From positions 1-64,000 of the forward strand of contig JAFQBW010000045.1 of assembly GCA_017399555.1 (NCBI GenBank): a stretch of DNA of 64,000 nucleotides. The letters run 5' to 3'. This stretch comes from Methanocorpusculum sp. Lineage in GTDB: Archaea; Halobacteriota; Methanomicrobia; Methanomicrobiales; Methanocorpusculaceae. This document shows positions 8,956 to 16,970 of this stretch, piece by piece (within the stretch, counting starts at the first letter, position 1; each line of letters opens with the position of its first letter). The position numbers and the translations under genes were made by a program. The notes below the pieces were generated by a model. The model searched no databases. It had not been told where the DNA came from and saw only the letters and a list, made by a program, of their open reading frames with translations.

Positions 8956-8985
8956 ATGGAAGAGTATCTGGCCGTACTCTTCCAT
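8956..8985. promoter_or_regulatory. 11-bp perfect stem-loop in the mcm leader
   Basis: ATGGAAGAGTA pairs perfectly with TACTCTTCCAT across an 8-base loop. The element lies 86 bases before the mcm GTG. The same bases fit a tiny open frame, ATG at 8950 to TGA at 8989-8991, coding 13 residues (MNMEEYLAVLFHT). There is no T-run, so it is not a plain terminator for the plus strand. It could be a leader element, a protein-binding site, or a leader peptide. Confidence 0.5.
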
Positions 8986-9071
8986 ACCTGATTTTCCAGA
9001 ACTGTTTTGTATCATTACCATCCAAAGCCCTTATCCCCGTACACATCGAATAGTTACCACAAGGAGGAAGT

Positions 9072-11198
9072 GTGGAAGAACTCGAAGTAATCGACAGAGC
9101 CGAACAATGGGCAGGCTTTCTGAAAAAGAAATGCAAGGCCCAGCTCAACAAGGTTTCCCGTGAGTTTCCGAGCACCCGGTCAATTGAAATCGGGTACGAT
9201 GTTCTGGAAAAATACGGTAAAATCGGAACTATCCTGGCAGATGACCTGCTCGAACATCCGGGAAAGACGTTAAACGATATCAAAGACGCAATCCGCGCCG
9301 CTCACTTAATCTCCGGAAAGGATGTGGAAGGAAATGATATCTCGGATGAGATTATCAGCAAGACAAACATCCGTTTTGTCCACCTTCCAAGAAAAACCTT
9401 AATCCGCGACATCCGCTCCGAACACATCAACAAGTTCATCAGCATTGACGGAATCATCCGGCGGGTAACGGAAGTCCGGCCGCGTCTGGTGATTGGAGCG
9501 TTCCGCTGTGCCAACGGGCATATCACGAAAAAAGCGCAGGAGTACGGAAGCTACAGCGAGCCGGATATGTGCGGAAACGCGGAGTGTACGCAGAAGAAGC
9601 TCGAACTCATCCAGGGACTTTCAACCTTTATTGACTCGCAGAAGATTCGCGTGCAGGAAACTCCCGAAGGTCTTCGCGGCGGAGAACAGCCGCAGACGAT
9701 TGATATCGACTGCATTGATGATATCTGCGGAACGGTAACTCCGGGAGACCGTGTTATCATCAACGGAATCCTGCGAAGCGTTCAGCGCGTGCAGAACGGG
9801 CAGAAGAGTACGGTCTTTGACCTGTATGTGGAATGCAACTCGATTGAAATCTCCGTCAAGGAGTTTGAAGAGGTTAACATCACCGAAGAGGATGAGGCCG
9901 CTATCATTGAGATGGCAAAAGATCCCGGAATCTACGGGAAGATTGCCCGCTCGATTGCCCCGACGATTTACGGAAACGATGATGTCAAGGAGGCTATCGC
10001 CTTACAGCTCTTCGGCGGTATTGCCAAGGAGATGCCGGACGGAAGCAGTCTTCGAGGCGATATCCACATGCTTCTTGTGGGAGACCCGGGTATTGCAAAG
10101 TCCCAGATTCTCCGCTACGTCATCAAGCTTGCCCCGCGCGGGGTGTACACGTCTGGAAAATCCGCATCGTCTGCCGGTCTGACAGCAGCAGCCGTTAAGG
10201 ATGATTTAGGAGACGGACGCTGGACGCTGGAAGCCGGAGCTTTGGTTCTTGCCGACAAAGGAATGGCAGCGGTCGATGAGATGGATAAGATGCAGAAAGA
10301 CGACCGTTCCTCTCTGCACGAGGCGATGGAGCAGCAGTCCATCTCGATTGCGAAGGCGGGAATTAACGCAACGCTTCGCACCCGCTGTTCGCTTCTGGGA
10401 GCGGCCAACCCGAAGCTTGGACGCTTTGATGAGTATTCCAACATCTCCGAGCAGATTAATATGCCGCCGTCGCTTCTTTCCCGTTTCGACCTCATCTTCA
10501 TCTTAAAGGATGAGCCCAACGAAACCCGCGATTTAAATATCGCAAACCACATCTTAAAGTCCCACTCGGCAGGAGAGAAGATTATGCGGCACAAGAAGTA
10601 TCCGATTCCGGGAGCGGATGAGGAGTACTTCCGCCAGGAGCTTGCCCCGGTTACCGCGGAGATTGATGCGGTGATGCTGAGAAAGTATCTCGCTTACGCA
10701 AAACGCAACTGCTTCCCCTTACTGACGCCGGAAGCGAAGGATGCGCTGGTTGATTACTATAAGAAACTGCGCAGTGTCGCCTACGATAATCAGGACAAAC
10801 CGGTCCCGGTTACCGCCCGTCAGCTCGAGGCGCTGGTGCGTCTTGCAGAAGCAAGCGCCCGCGTGCGTCTGGCTGATACTATCGAGATGGACGATGCAAA
10901 GCGGGTTATCAAAATCGTGGATACCTGTCTGCGGCAGGTCGCATATGATCCAAAGACGGGAAGTCTCGACATCGATAAAATCACGTCCGGCACGACAAAG
11001 GCCGGCAGAACGCTTCGCCGTGACTTAAAAGACACGATTAAGGAGTGTATGGACGGCGGGGCGGCAAAGATTGATGCAGTCTATGCGAAGATGGTGTCGA
11101 TGAACTACACCAAAGAAGAAGTCGAAAAGATGATTGAAACAATGCGGAGAGAAGGGTCCCTTCTGACTCCGAAGAATGATACCGTAAAACTGATTTGA
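9072..11198 (+). CDS. mcm: MCM replicative DNA helicase
   Basis: This 708-residue protein is the ring helicase that unwinds DNA at the archaeal fork. The N-terminal domain holds a zinc site formed by C146, H150, C167 and C172 and an OB fold. The AAA+ core has Walker A GDPGIAKSQ at 337-345, Walker B AVDEMDKM near 398, and the SRFDLIF arginine-finger region. A small winged-helix domain ends the chain. The start is GTG at 9072, supported by a strong AAGGAGGA ribosome site a few bases upstream. mptD follows ten bases after the stop and may be co-transcribed. Confidence 0.97.
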   Translation: MEELEVIDRAEQWAGFLKKKCKAQLNKVSREFPSTRSIEIGYDVLEKYGKIGTILADDLLEHPGKTLNDIKDAIRAAHLISGKDVEGNDISDEIISKTNIRFVHLPRKTLIRDIRSEHINKFISIDGIIRRVTEVRPRLVIGAFRCANGHITKKAQEYGSYSEPDMCGNAECTQKKLELIQGLSTFIDSQKIRVQETPEGLRGGEQPQTIDIDCIDDICGTVTPGDRVIINGILRSVQRVQNGQKSTVFDLYVECNSIEISVKEFEEVNITEEDEAAIIEMAKDPGIYGKIARSIAPTIYGNDDVKEAIALQLFGGIAKEMPDGSSLRGDIHMLLVGDPGIAKSQILRYVIKLAPRGVYTSGKSASSAGLTAAAVKDDLGDGRWTLEAGALVLADKGMAAVDEMDKMQKDDRSSLHEAMEQQSISIAKAGINATLRTRCSLLGAANPKLGRFDEYSNISEQINMPPSLLSRFDLIFILKDEPNETRDLNIANHILKSHSAGEKIMRHKKYPIPGADEEYFRQELAPVTAEIDAVMLRKYLAYAKRNCFPLLTPEAKDALVDYYKKLRSVAYDNQDKPVPVTARQLEALVRLAEASARVRLADTIEMDDAKRVIKIVDTCLRQVAYDPKTGSLDIDKITSGTTKAGRTLRRDLKDTIKECMDGGAAKIDAVYAKMVSMNYTKEEVEKMIETMRREGSLLTPKNDTVKLI

Positions 11199-11208
11199 GG
11201 AAATAAAA

Positions 11209-11532
11209 ATGGCAACCGACAGAGAAAACGCAGTATTTGAAGCAGCTATTAAGCTTGGCGCACTCTACCACCAGTTCGTGGGAACACCAATCTCCCGCGC
11301 CACCGCAGACAAGGTCGAAGCAGCAATCGAAAGCGCCGTGTCCCTTCAGCCGTATGTAACGAGCATCAAGGTTCATCTGGACCGTTCCCTGATGAATGAG
11401 AATCCGTTCGGATACTCGGAGCTGACCGGCGCTATGTATGACGCAGTAATCGAGACGAAGTTTGGCGATGCTACCTGCAAGGCATCCTTAAAGTTCGAGA
11501 ACGGCTACCCGATGATGAAAATCATTGAATAA
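11209..11532 (+). CDS. mptD: Archaeal 7,8-dihydroneopterin aldolase MptD
   Basis: The 107-residue protein matches the archaeal aldolase family once called DUF372: RENAVFEAAIKLGALYHQF near the N-terminus and GYSELTGAMYDAVIETKFG in the second half. It cleaves 7,8-dihydroneopterin to 6-hydroxymethyl-dihydropterin on the route to tetrahydromethanopterin. MptE, which acts next, is encoded at 22752-23381. The start has a TTGAGG site upstream. A TPR gene begins one base after the stop, so the two were probably translationally coupled. Confidence 0.85.
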   Translation: MATDRENAVFEAAIKLGALYHQFVGTPISRATADKVEAAIESAVSLQPYVTSIKVHLDRSLMNENPFGYSELTGAMYDAVIETKFGDATCKASLKFENGYPMMKIIE

Positions 11533-11533
11533 C

Positions 11534-11866
11534 ATGACCTTTCATCCGACAAACAACCCGCTGTTCTGGTAGCAGACAGCAGACACCTGCCTTGCGCAGG
11601 GCAGGTTTGAGAAGGCGGCAGAGGCATATCTGCGCCTTTCAGAGATTCTGCCGAATGAAGCGGATGCCTGGAAGGGAAGAGGAAAAGCCCTCCTTTCCCT
11701 TGACCGCGCCGCCGATGCCGCGGGATGTCTGGAGCGTGCCCTGCTTCTTGCAGAGGATGATGCAGAGACGTTAACGCTTCTGGCCGAAGCGCTGGATAAA
11801 ATCGGGGATGCGGAAAAGAAGACCGCCTGTTATATCAGACTTGCCGAGCTGGAAGCTCAGCAGTGA
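11534..11866 (+). pseudogene. TPR-repeat protein interrupted by in-frame TAG at codon 13
   Basis: Reading from ATG 11534, one base after the mptD stop, gives MTFHPTNNPLFW, then TAG at 11570-11572, then an open frame to TGA 11864-11866. The whole is 110 codons counting TAG. The second part (RFEKAAEAYLRLSEILP, DAWKGRGKALLSLDRAADAAG, ETLTLLAEALDKIGDA) is a clean run of tetratricopeptide repeats. No ATG, GTG or TTG lies soon after the TAG. A CAG-to-TAG change (next codon is CAG) would explain it as a recent nonsense mutation. Read-through, or pyrrolysine, are less likely alternatives. The frame otherwise shows no decay. Confidence 0.7.
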
Positions 11867-11947
11867 CTCTGGTATAGGTTTTATATGGTTAGAGAACATA
11901 GATAAATATAGGTAAGGTTAACCCTTTCCGTAAATCCCCATTACAAT

Positions 11948-12032
11948 TTTGGCAAAGCTAACCTCCGCGATTCGTTCGGGGACGGCTGGAAGCAGGCACG
12001 TGTGCTTCCTCTCCGAACGAAATAACGCCAAA
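11948..12032 (+). ncRNA. Candidate structured small RNA or purB leader
   Basis: Three nested stems share one axis: TTTGGC (11948-11953) with GCCAAA (12027-12032), TTCGTTCGG (11971-11979) with CCGAACGAA (12013-12021), and GGAAGCA (11988-11994) with TGCTTCC (12003-12009). TTTT follows at once and a longer T-run at 12049. A TATA-like TTTTATATGG lies near 11880-11890. No protein frame explains the pattern. It matches no RNA family I can name. It ends about 45 bases before the purB ATG, so it is either a separate small RNA or a leader element. Confidence 0.5.
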
Positions 12033-12077
12033 CTTTTCTGCTAAAACTTTTTTCCCTTGCACTTCCTATATACTACC

Positions 12078-13406
12078 ATGCTCATTCACCCGATTGATTT
12101 CCGCTACGGAACGCCAGAGATGAAGCATGTCTGGTGCGAGGAGAACCGGTTTTCCTGTATTGTTTCAGCCGAGGCGGCGCTTGCAAAAGCCCTGGGAGAT
12201 GCCGGGCTTATTCCGAAAAGCGATGCAGAGACCATTCAGGAAAAAGCCGGTCTGGCGAAGCTTTCGCGGGCAAAGGAGATTGAGGCGGAAATCGGGCATG
12301 AGGTGATGGGGGCGGTAAAGGCGGTCTCTGAGGTCTGCGGGGATGCCGGGCGGTTTGTGCATTTCGGGGCGACCTCGAATGATATTCTGGATACCGCAAC
12401 CGGCATGCAGATTCAGCAGGCGGCAGGAGTTCTTGCAGAGAAACTTGCCGCTCTGCGCAGTTCCCTGCTTTGCCGGGCGGAGGAGACAAAATATCTGGTC
12501 TGTATGGGAAGAACGCACGGTCAGCATGCGCTTCCGATGACCTACGGTCTCCGGTTTGCCGTCTGGGCGGCGGAGGTTTTTCGGCATGAAAAACGTCTGC
12601 AGGAGCTTCTGCCGCGGGCGGCTGTCGGAAAACTTACCGGCGCGGTCGGGACGCTTGCCTCGCTTGGAAAGGACGGCATGCAGGTTCAGCAGGATATGAT
12701 GCAGACGCTGGGGCTTGGAACGGTGGACGTCTCAACGCAGGTCATTGCCCGCGACCGGTATGCAGAGTATATCTTCTTCCTCGCAAACTGTGCAACCACG
12801 CTGGAAAAGATAGCAGTTGAAATCCGGTCTCTGCAGAGAACTGAGATTGGCGAAGTTTCCGAGCCGTTCGGGAAAAAGCAGGTGGGTTCGTCCACTATGC
12901 CGCATAAGAGAAATCCGGTAAAGTGCGAGCAGGTCTGCAGTCTTGCCCGCATCATCCGCGGGATGGTGGAGCCTGCGCTGCTGAACAACACGCTCTGGGA
13001 CGAGCGGGATTTGACAAACTCGGCGGCAGAACGCATCACGTTCCCGGAAGCATCGGTTCTGACCGACCACTGTCTGAAAATTATGACCGCGGTCATTGAC
13101 GGGCTGGAAATCCATGAGGACGCGGTCTGCCGGAATCTGTCCTTCCTGCAGGGGGTAAACCTTGCAGAGTCCGTGATGATGGAACTGACCCGCCGCGGAA
13201 TGAACCGGCAGGAGGCGCACGGGATAATCCGGAAAGCAAGCCTTGAAGCGCTGGAAAAACGCTGTCCGCTCAAAGACATCCTCAGCGAAAACCCTGCGGT
13301 ATCGGCCATCCTCTCCGCAGAGGAGACGGCAGCGCTTCTCAGACCGGAAGCATACATCGGACTTGCGGCAGAACAGGTGCAGGCCGTAATCCAAAAACTG
13401 CGGTAA
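12078..13406 (+). CDS. purB: Adenylosuccinate lyase
   Basis: The 442-residue enzyme carries out two steps of purine synthesis, releasing fumarate from SAICAR and from adenylosuccinate. The fumarase/aspartase-superfamily signature is plain: GSSTMPHKRNP near residue 275, with GRTHGQHALP and HFGATSNDI earlier in the chain. ATG at 12078 (MLIHPIDFRYG) is preferred over the in-frame TTG at 12057 because homologues begin at this point. No ribosome site is evident, suggesting a very short leader. The gene converges with arvC 17 bases later. Confidence 0.95.
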   Translation: MLIHPIDFRYGTPEMKHVWCEENRFSCIVSAEAALAKALGDAGLIPKSDAETIQEKAGLAKLSRAKEIEAEIGHEVMGAVKAVSEVCGDAGRFVHFGATSNDILDTATGMQIQQAAGVLAEKLAALRSSLLCRAEETKYLVCMGRTHGQHALPMTYGLRFAVWAAEVFRHEKRLQELLPRAAVGKLTGAVGTLASLGKDGMQVQQDMMQTLGLGTVDVSTQVIARDRYAEYIFFLANCATTLEKIAVEIRSLQRTEIGEVSEPFGKKQVGSSTMPHKRNPVKCEQVCSLARIIRGMVEPALLNNTLWDERDLTNSAAERITFPEASVLTDHCLKIMTAVIDGLEIHEDAVCRNLSFLQGVNLAESVMMELTRRGMNRQEAHGIIRKASLEALEKRCPLKDILSENPAVSAILSAEETAALLRPEAYIGLAAEQVQAVIQKLR

Positions 13407-13423
13407 AAAAAGGAAAAGAATAT

Positions 13424-13807
13424 TCAGCGCTTTTTGGACGGGCGCTTTTTGGACATGGAGTTCAAATCCAGCATATACTTGCCGTCATTGCCCATGCCGA
13501 TGATAATATCCTGCGTATCCGCAAGACGCTCAAGGTTCAGCTCATAACTTCCCTTGCCGACGATTCTGACACTCTCCACGCGTCCCAGAATATCCGTCGG
13601 ACGGGAAGCAGGCTTCTGGACCTCCAAGACCTCCTGCTTCGTTTCTTCTGCAATCTTTTCGATTGACTTCTCAGCTAAGACATCCTCATTTCTTACGCGG
13701 TCACTGACGTAGAGGAACTTCTTTCCCCCGCAGGAGGGGCATCCGCGGAGAATCTCCACCGAACCGTCGCGGAACTCGCGTCCGCACTTCGTACATTTAT
13801 GCGGCAT
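13424..13807 (-). CDS. arvC: ArvC/OapC-type zinc-ribbon protein
   Basis: The 127-residue protein opens with a zinc ribbon: CTKC at about residues 5-8 and CPSC at about 24-27. A charged linker and a small C-terminal beta-rich domain (IVGKGSYELNLERL, IIGMGNDGKYMLDL) follow, ending in a basic tail. It is the third gene of a conserved euryarchaeal cluster with the ArvA GTPase and ArvB. The cluster was first noted next to a haloarchaeal replication origin (Oap genes), and the GTPase was later tied to extracellular vesicle formation. The role of ArvC itself is unknown to me. It starts six bases after the arvB stop. Confidence 0.75.
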   Translation of the reverse strand: MPHKCTKCGREFRDGSVEILRGCPSCGGKKFLYVSDRVRNEDVLAEKSIEKIAEETKQEVLEVQKPASRPTDILGRVESVRIVGKGSYELNLERLADTQDIIIGMGNDGKYMLDLNSMSKKRPSKKR

Positions 13808-13813
13808 ATCTTC

Positions 13814-14182
13814 TTACTGTGCGGCAGAAGCCCAGGCAATAAGTCTGTCCTTCTCGCGGGACAGCATCTTTAACTGATCAACCGGTCCGATAACCATCAT
13901 ACGGGAAGTGTCGCCCTTCTTGAAAATCTTTCCAAAAAGACCCTTTTCGTTTCCGCCGAAGGATGGATAGGTCTCAATCTCAATACCGGAGAATCCTCCC
14001 GGTGCAATCTCCATCATGGTTGCTTCTAAGAGCTTTCCCTGCTCTTCCGGCGTCAGACCGCGTTCCAGAACAACAACGCATCCCTGGTGGACATCGTCTA
14101 AGATAAGGCGGATCTTCTCGTATGATGTCATCTTCGACAGACGGTCTGCCGAAAGCATATCAAGCTGAACACCCTGAATCAT
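13814..14182 (-). CDS. arvB: ArvB/OapB family protein (DUF2073)
   Basis: The 122-residue protein belongs to the DUF2073 family that accompanies the Era-like GTPase in euryarchaea. It has no membrane segment. Recognisable stretches are DDVHQGCVVVLERGLTPEEQ and SGIEIETYPSF. Its ATG overlaps the arvA stop in an ATGA arrangement, so translation is coupled. Its biochemical function is not established. A partner or regulator of the GTPase is the natural inference from the strict neighbourhood. Confidence 0.75.
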   Translation of the reverse strand: MIQGVQLDMLSADRLSKMTSYEKIRLILDDVHQGCVVVLERGLTPEEQGKLLEATMMEIAPGGFSGIEIETYPSFGGNEKGLFGKIFKKGDTSRMMVIGPVDQLKMLSREKDRLIAWASAAQ

Positions 14183-14808
14183 CTGAATACCTCGGCAATC
14201 TTTGCGTAGAGTGCATCCATGTTGTTTCCTTCAAGACCGGAAATCTCTACAACCGGGTGCTGCGGGAAGGCACTCTTGATTCTCTGCGGGGCTGCATCCG
14301 GCAGGTCAATCTTGTTTGCCACAATAATGACCGGAAGTTTTCTGGACTCGATGATACCGATCATCATGATGTTGACATGCATGAACGGGTCCTGGGTGGA
14401 GTCGAGAACATAGATAACGCCGTCGATGTCCTCACGGAGCCAGTGCATTGCCTCGGCAACTCCTTCGGTTGCTTCGCGGGCACGGGCAACTGCCTCGTCC
14501 TGATCCATACCGTACTCTAAGAACTCGTGGTAGTCAATCTTTGTGGTAACTCCCGGAGTATCAACGATGTCAATCATTAACTTGGAACCGGAACCGGCAC
14601 TAATCTCGACGCCTTCCTTTCTCCGCGCACGGCGGGTCTCGTGCGGAATCTCACTTGCAGGGCCAAGCGCTTCTCCGGTCACATCACGGACAATTCTGTT
14701 TGCAAGCGTGGTTTTTCCTGCGTTCGGCGGACCATAAATACCGACGCGTGACCGCTTTTTACCAAACAGCTTATTGAAAAATCCCTTGATACGTAAAAAT
14801 GCTGCCAT
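14179..14808 (-). CDS. arvA: ArvA/OapA Era-like small GTPase, vesicle-formation type
   Basis: The 209-residue GTPase has GPPNAGKTTL (P-loop) near residue 25, DTPG (G3) near 83-86, NKID (G4) near 165-168, and a C-terminal EIS (G5-like). A short basic N-terminal helix (FLRIKGFFNKLFGKKRSR) could touch the membrane. In haloarchaea the orthologue drives extracellular vesicle formation; that role is carried over here by homology only. It leads the arvA-arvB-arvC operon. A TATA-type element, read on the minus strand across 14851-14862, fits its promoter. Confidence 0.8.
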   Translation of the reverse strand: MAAFLRIKGFFNKLFGKKRSRVGIYGPPNAGKTTLANRIVRDVTGEALGPASEIPHETRRARRKEGVEISAGSGSKLMIDIVDTPGVTTKIDYHEFLEYGMDQDEAVARAREATEGVAEAMHWLREDIDGVIYVLDSTQDPFMHVNIMMIGIIESRKLPVIIVANKIDLPDAAPQRIKSAFPQHPVVEISGLEGNNMDALYAKIAEVFR

Positions 14809-14889
14809 TACTACACCTTAATTGGATTATGTAATATCTGTGTCTTACTTCCATATAAATATCGCCATGAGGCAATGATTCACACCGTC

Positions 14890-14908
14890 TAAAATGATAA
14901 ACATTTTA
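14890..14908. repeat. Inverted repeat between divergent arvA and CBS gene
   Basis: TAAAATG and CATTTTA flank five bases in the shared upstream region of two divergent genes. It is a reasonable operator candidate, but the sequence is short and AT-rich, so chance is possible. Confidence 0.3.
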
Positions 14909-15006
14909 AACTCTGACAGAGAATTATCAACTATCCGCCGAAGGGCAGACACCCTCCGGTCAGAGTAACAGAAAACAGAAAATTCAACGCTAAACACTGA
15001 TTCCCT

Positions 15007-15873
15007 ATGACAACGACAACCCAGATTAAAGGAAAGAAGAACTGCGTTTTAGACATCGCAACAACCGAGGTTGTATCCGTTCCGCCGACAATGACTATCA
15101 TTGAAGGTCTTGCGAAGATGAGCACTCACAACTTCCGCCGTCTTCCGCTGACCGATGCAGGAACCGGAAAACTCCTTGGTATTGTGACTGTCACTGACGT
15201 AATCGACCTCATGGGTGGCGGAAACCGCTTTAACCTCGTTGCAAACAAACACAAAGGAAATCTGCTTGCAGTGTTCAATGATGAAATCAGAACCATCTCG
15301 ACCGAAGCAGTTGACGGACTTAGCCCGTCTGCTACCATTCGCGAGGCTGCAGAAAAGCTGATTGAAACCGGACACGGCAGTTTCCCGATTGTCGCCGCTG
15401 ACAATACCTTAGCTGGTATTGTTACCGAGTATGATATCATGAAGGTGCTGGCTTCAGAGAATTCCAATACCCTGGTCTCTGAAGTGATGACGAAAAATCC
15501 GCAGGTTGTAACGCCTGACGTTCCGCTCTGCAAGGTTACCCGTATGATGGTAACGCACGGATTCAGAAGACTGCCGGTTGTAAAAGACGGGTTCTTAATC
15601 GGTATCATCACGGCCACCGATATCATGAAGTATCTTGGAGACGGCAGAGTGTTTTCCGATATGGAGCAGGGAAAGGCTGACGAGATTCTGATGATTCCCG
15701 TCAGAGAGATAATGACAGCGGCTGATATCAAGACAGTTACCTCGTCCACTTCTGTTGCGGATGCGGCAAAACTGATGCTTGAGTACGGAGTCGGTGTGTT
15801 CCCGGTATTAGACGGGGATGAACTCAGCGGTATTGTAACTGAGTTCGATCTGGTCAAAGCATTGGCCGAGTAA
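15007..15873 (+). CDS. Four-CBS-domain protein
   Basis: The 288-residue protein is made of two Bateman modules, four CBS repeats, with no enzyme domain attached. Each repeat carries the pattern FRRLPLTD, GSFPIVA, FRRLPVVKDG or GVFPVLDGD followed by G-I-V-T-x-x-D. Such proteins bind adenosine nucleotides or SAM and regulate partners. The CBS gene that follows on the same strand, 125 bases on, is a paralogue. A strong stem-loop lies between them. The target cannot be read from sequence. Confidence 0.85.
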   Translation: MTTTTQIKGKKNCVLDIATTEVVSVPPTMTIIEGLAKMSTHNFRRLPLTDAGTGKLLGIVTVTDVIDLMGGGNRFNLVANKHKGNLLAVFNDEIRTISTEAVDGLSPSATIREAAEKLIETGHGSFPIVAADNTLAGIVTEYDIMKVLASENSNTLVSEVMTKNPQVVTPDVPLCKVTRMMVTHGFRRLPVVKDGFLIGIITATDIMKYLGDGRVFSDMEQGKADEILMIPVREIMTAADIKTVTSSTSVADAAKLMLEYGVGVFPVLDGDELSGIVTEFDLVKALAE

Positions 15874-15881
15874 GTATATCT

Positions 15882-15927
15882 GCACCGGAGAACATCTGAA
15901 ATTCTCTGCGGATGATTTCTCCGGTGC
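15882..15927 (+). promoter_or_regulatory. Stem-loop between two CBS genes
   Basis: GCACCGGAGAA (15882-15892) pairs perfectly with TTCTCCGGTGC (15917-15927). An inner CATC/GATG pair (15893-15896 with 15911-15914) extends it. It begins eight bases after the first CBS gene's stop. No T-run follows, so it may stabilise or process the mRNA instead of ending it. Confidence 0.55.
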
Positions 15928-15998
15928 CTTGAATATCTTTCGCAGGATATGGACTGCGGACGAATGAATCCCGAATATCCAATTTGGAGGATACAAAA

Positions 15999-16772
15999 AT
16001 GTCCCAGAAGTTAACCGTAAAAGATGTAATGTCCAAGCCAGTATCGATTGCAAAGTCTGCCCTGATTCCAGAGGCGCTCTCGAAGATGCTGGAAAACGGC
16101 ATTGACCCGATTGTAGTTACCAATGACCGTGTGGTTGTGGGAACTGCAAGCCGCAGAACGATTGCCGAGAAGATGGGAAGCAAGAAGACCGGAAATATCC
16201 CGGCGTCCCAGATTCGCGTGGCAACGGTCACCCGTGAGGACTTTACGTCTGTGTATCCGGATCAGGATTTTGAGCTTTTGATTCCGCTTCTGCAGAAGTA
16301 TAAGATTGTGGTGGTATGGGATGAGGAACACCGGTTAATCGGCCAGGTTACGAAGGGCGATTTGCTGAAGGTGGTCTATCCGGAAGGAGATCTTGCGGAT
16401 ATGGTCGAGATTGCGCCGCGTATCGCACCGGAGGACCGGGTTGTTCAGCTGCACCGCAGAATGGTGAACAACGGCGCTACCCGCTTTGTGGTGATGGAGA
16501 ACAACGAGGCGGTAGGAATTGTGACAGAAACCGATATCGCCAAGGTTCTGGTGAAGATGAAGAGCGAAATCGACAAGCATTTCGAAAACGCTCTCAGAGA
16601 GGTGACGGCAGGAGATATTATGACGTCGCCGATTGTGTCTCTGCCGATTGACACGCCGGTCAAGAAGGTTGTGGACACGATGCTTTCGAAGAATATCAGT
16701 ACGATTCCGATTGCAGACGGAAATAAGATTGTGGGTATGATTACCAGAAAGTCTCTGGTAAACTCCCTCTGA
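15999..16772 (+). CDS. CBS-domain protein
   Basis: The 257-residue protein again consists of CBS repeats: VKDVMSKPVSIAKS, then VYPDQDFELLIPLLQK, GATRFVVMENNEAVGIVTETD and IMTSPIVSLPIDTP with SKNISTIPIADGNKIVGMIT. ATG at 15999 is chosen over an in-frame TTG at 15984 because GGAGG at 15986-15990 sits at the right distance. The paralogue just upstream suggests a joint regulatory pair acting by nucleotide sensing. Confidence 0.85.
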   Translation: MSQKLTVKDVMSKPVSIAKSALIPEALSKMLENGIDPIVVTNDRVVVGTASRRTIAEKMGSKKTGNIPASQIRVATVTREDFTSVYPDQDFELLIPLLQKYKIVVVWDEEHRLIGQVTKGDLLKVVYPEGDLADMVEIAPRIAPEDRVVQLHRRMVNNGATRFVVMENNEAVGIVTETDIAKVLVKMKSEIDKHFENALREVTAGDIMTSPIVSLPIDTPVKKVVDTMLSKNISTIPIADGNKIVGMITRKSLVNSL

Positions 16773-16844
16773 CTTTTTTTGAATGCGCAAAGCATTCTGA
16801 AATGATAACAGACTTATACTTATACGGCAAAATAATATTCCACT

Positions 16845-16918
16845 GCACCGATAGGGTAGTCAGGATATCCTAAGGGCCTCCGGAGCCTTTGACTCGGGTT
16901 CAAATCCCGACCGGTGCG
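16845..16918 (+). tRNA. tRNA-Arg (CCG)
   Basis: The acceptor arm GCACCGA/CCGGTGC pairs with one mismatch at its base. The anticodon loop CTCCGGA on an AGGGC/GCCTT stem gives CCG, and the T-arm is TCGGG-TTCAAAT-CCCGA. No CCA is encoded. A TATA element (CTTATACTTATAC, 16813-16825) sits about 25-30 bases upstream. Confidence 0.93.
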
Positions 16919-16970
16919 TCGATTTTTTCCTATGCAAGAGTTTATGTGTTTTGTCATCGCATTGTGAGGT

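Noticed and set aside
11570-11572. Pyrrolysine codon as the leading explanation
   Set aside because: No pyl gene is visible, the family needs no pyrrolysine here, and a single CAG-to-TAG change is simpler.
12057-12077. TTG start extending purB by seven codons
   Set aside because: ATG at 12078 matches the family start; the extension has no support.
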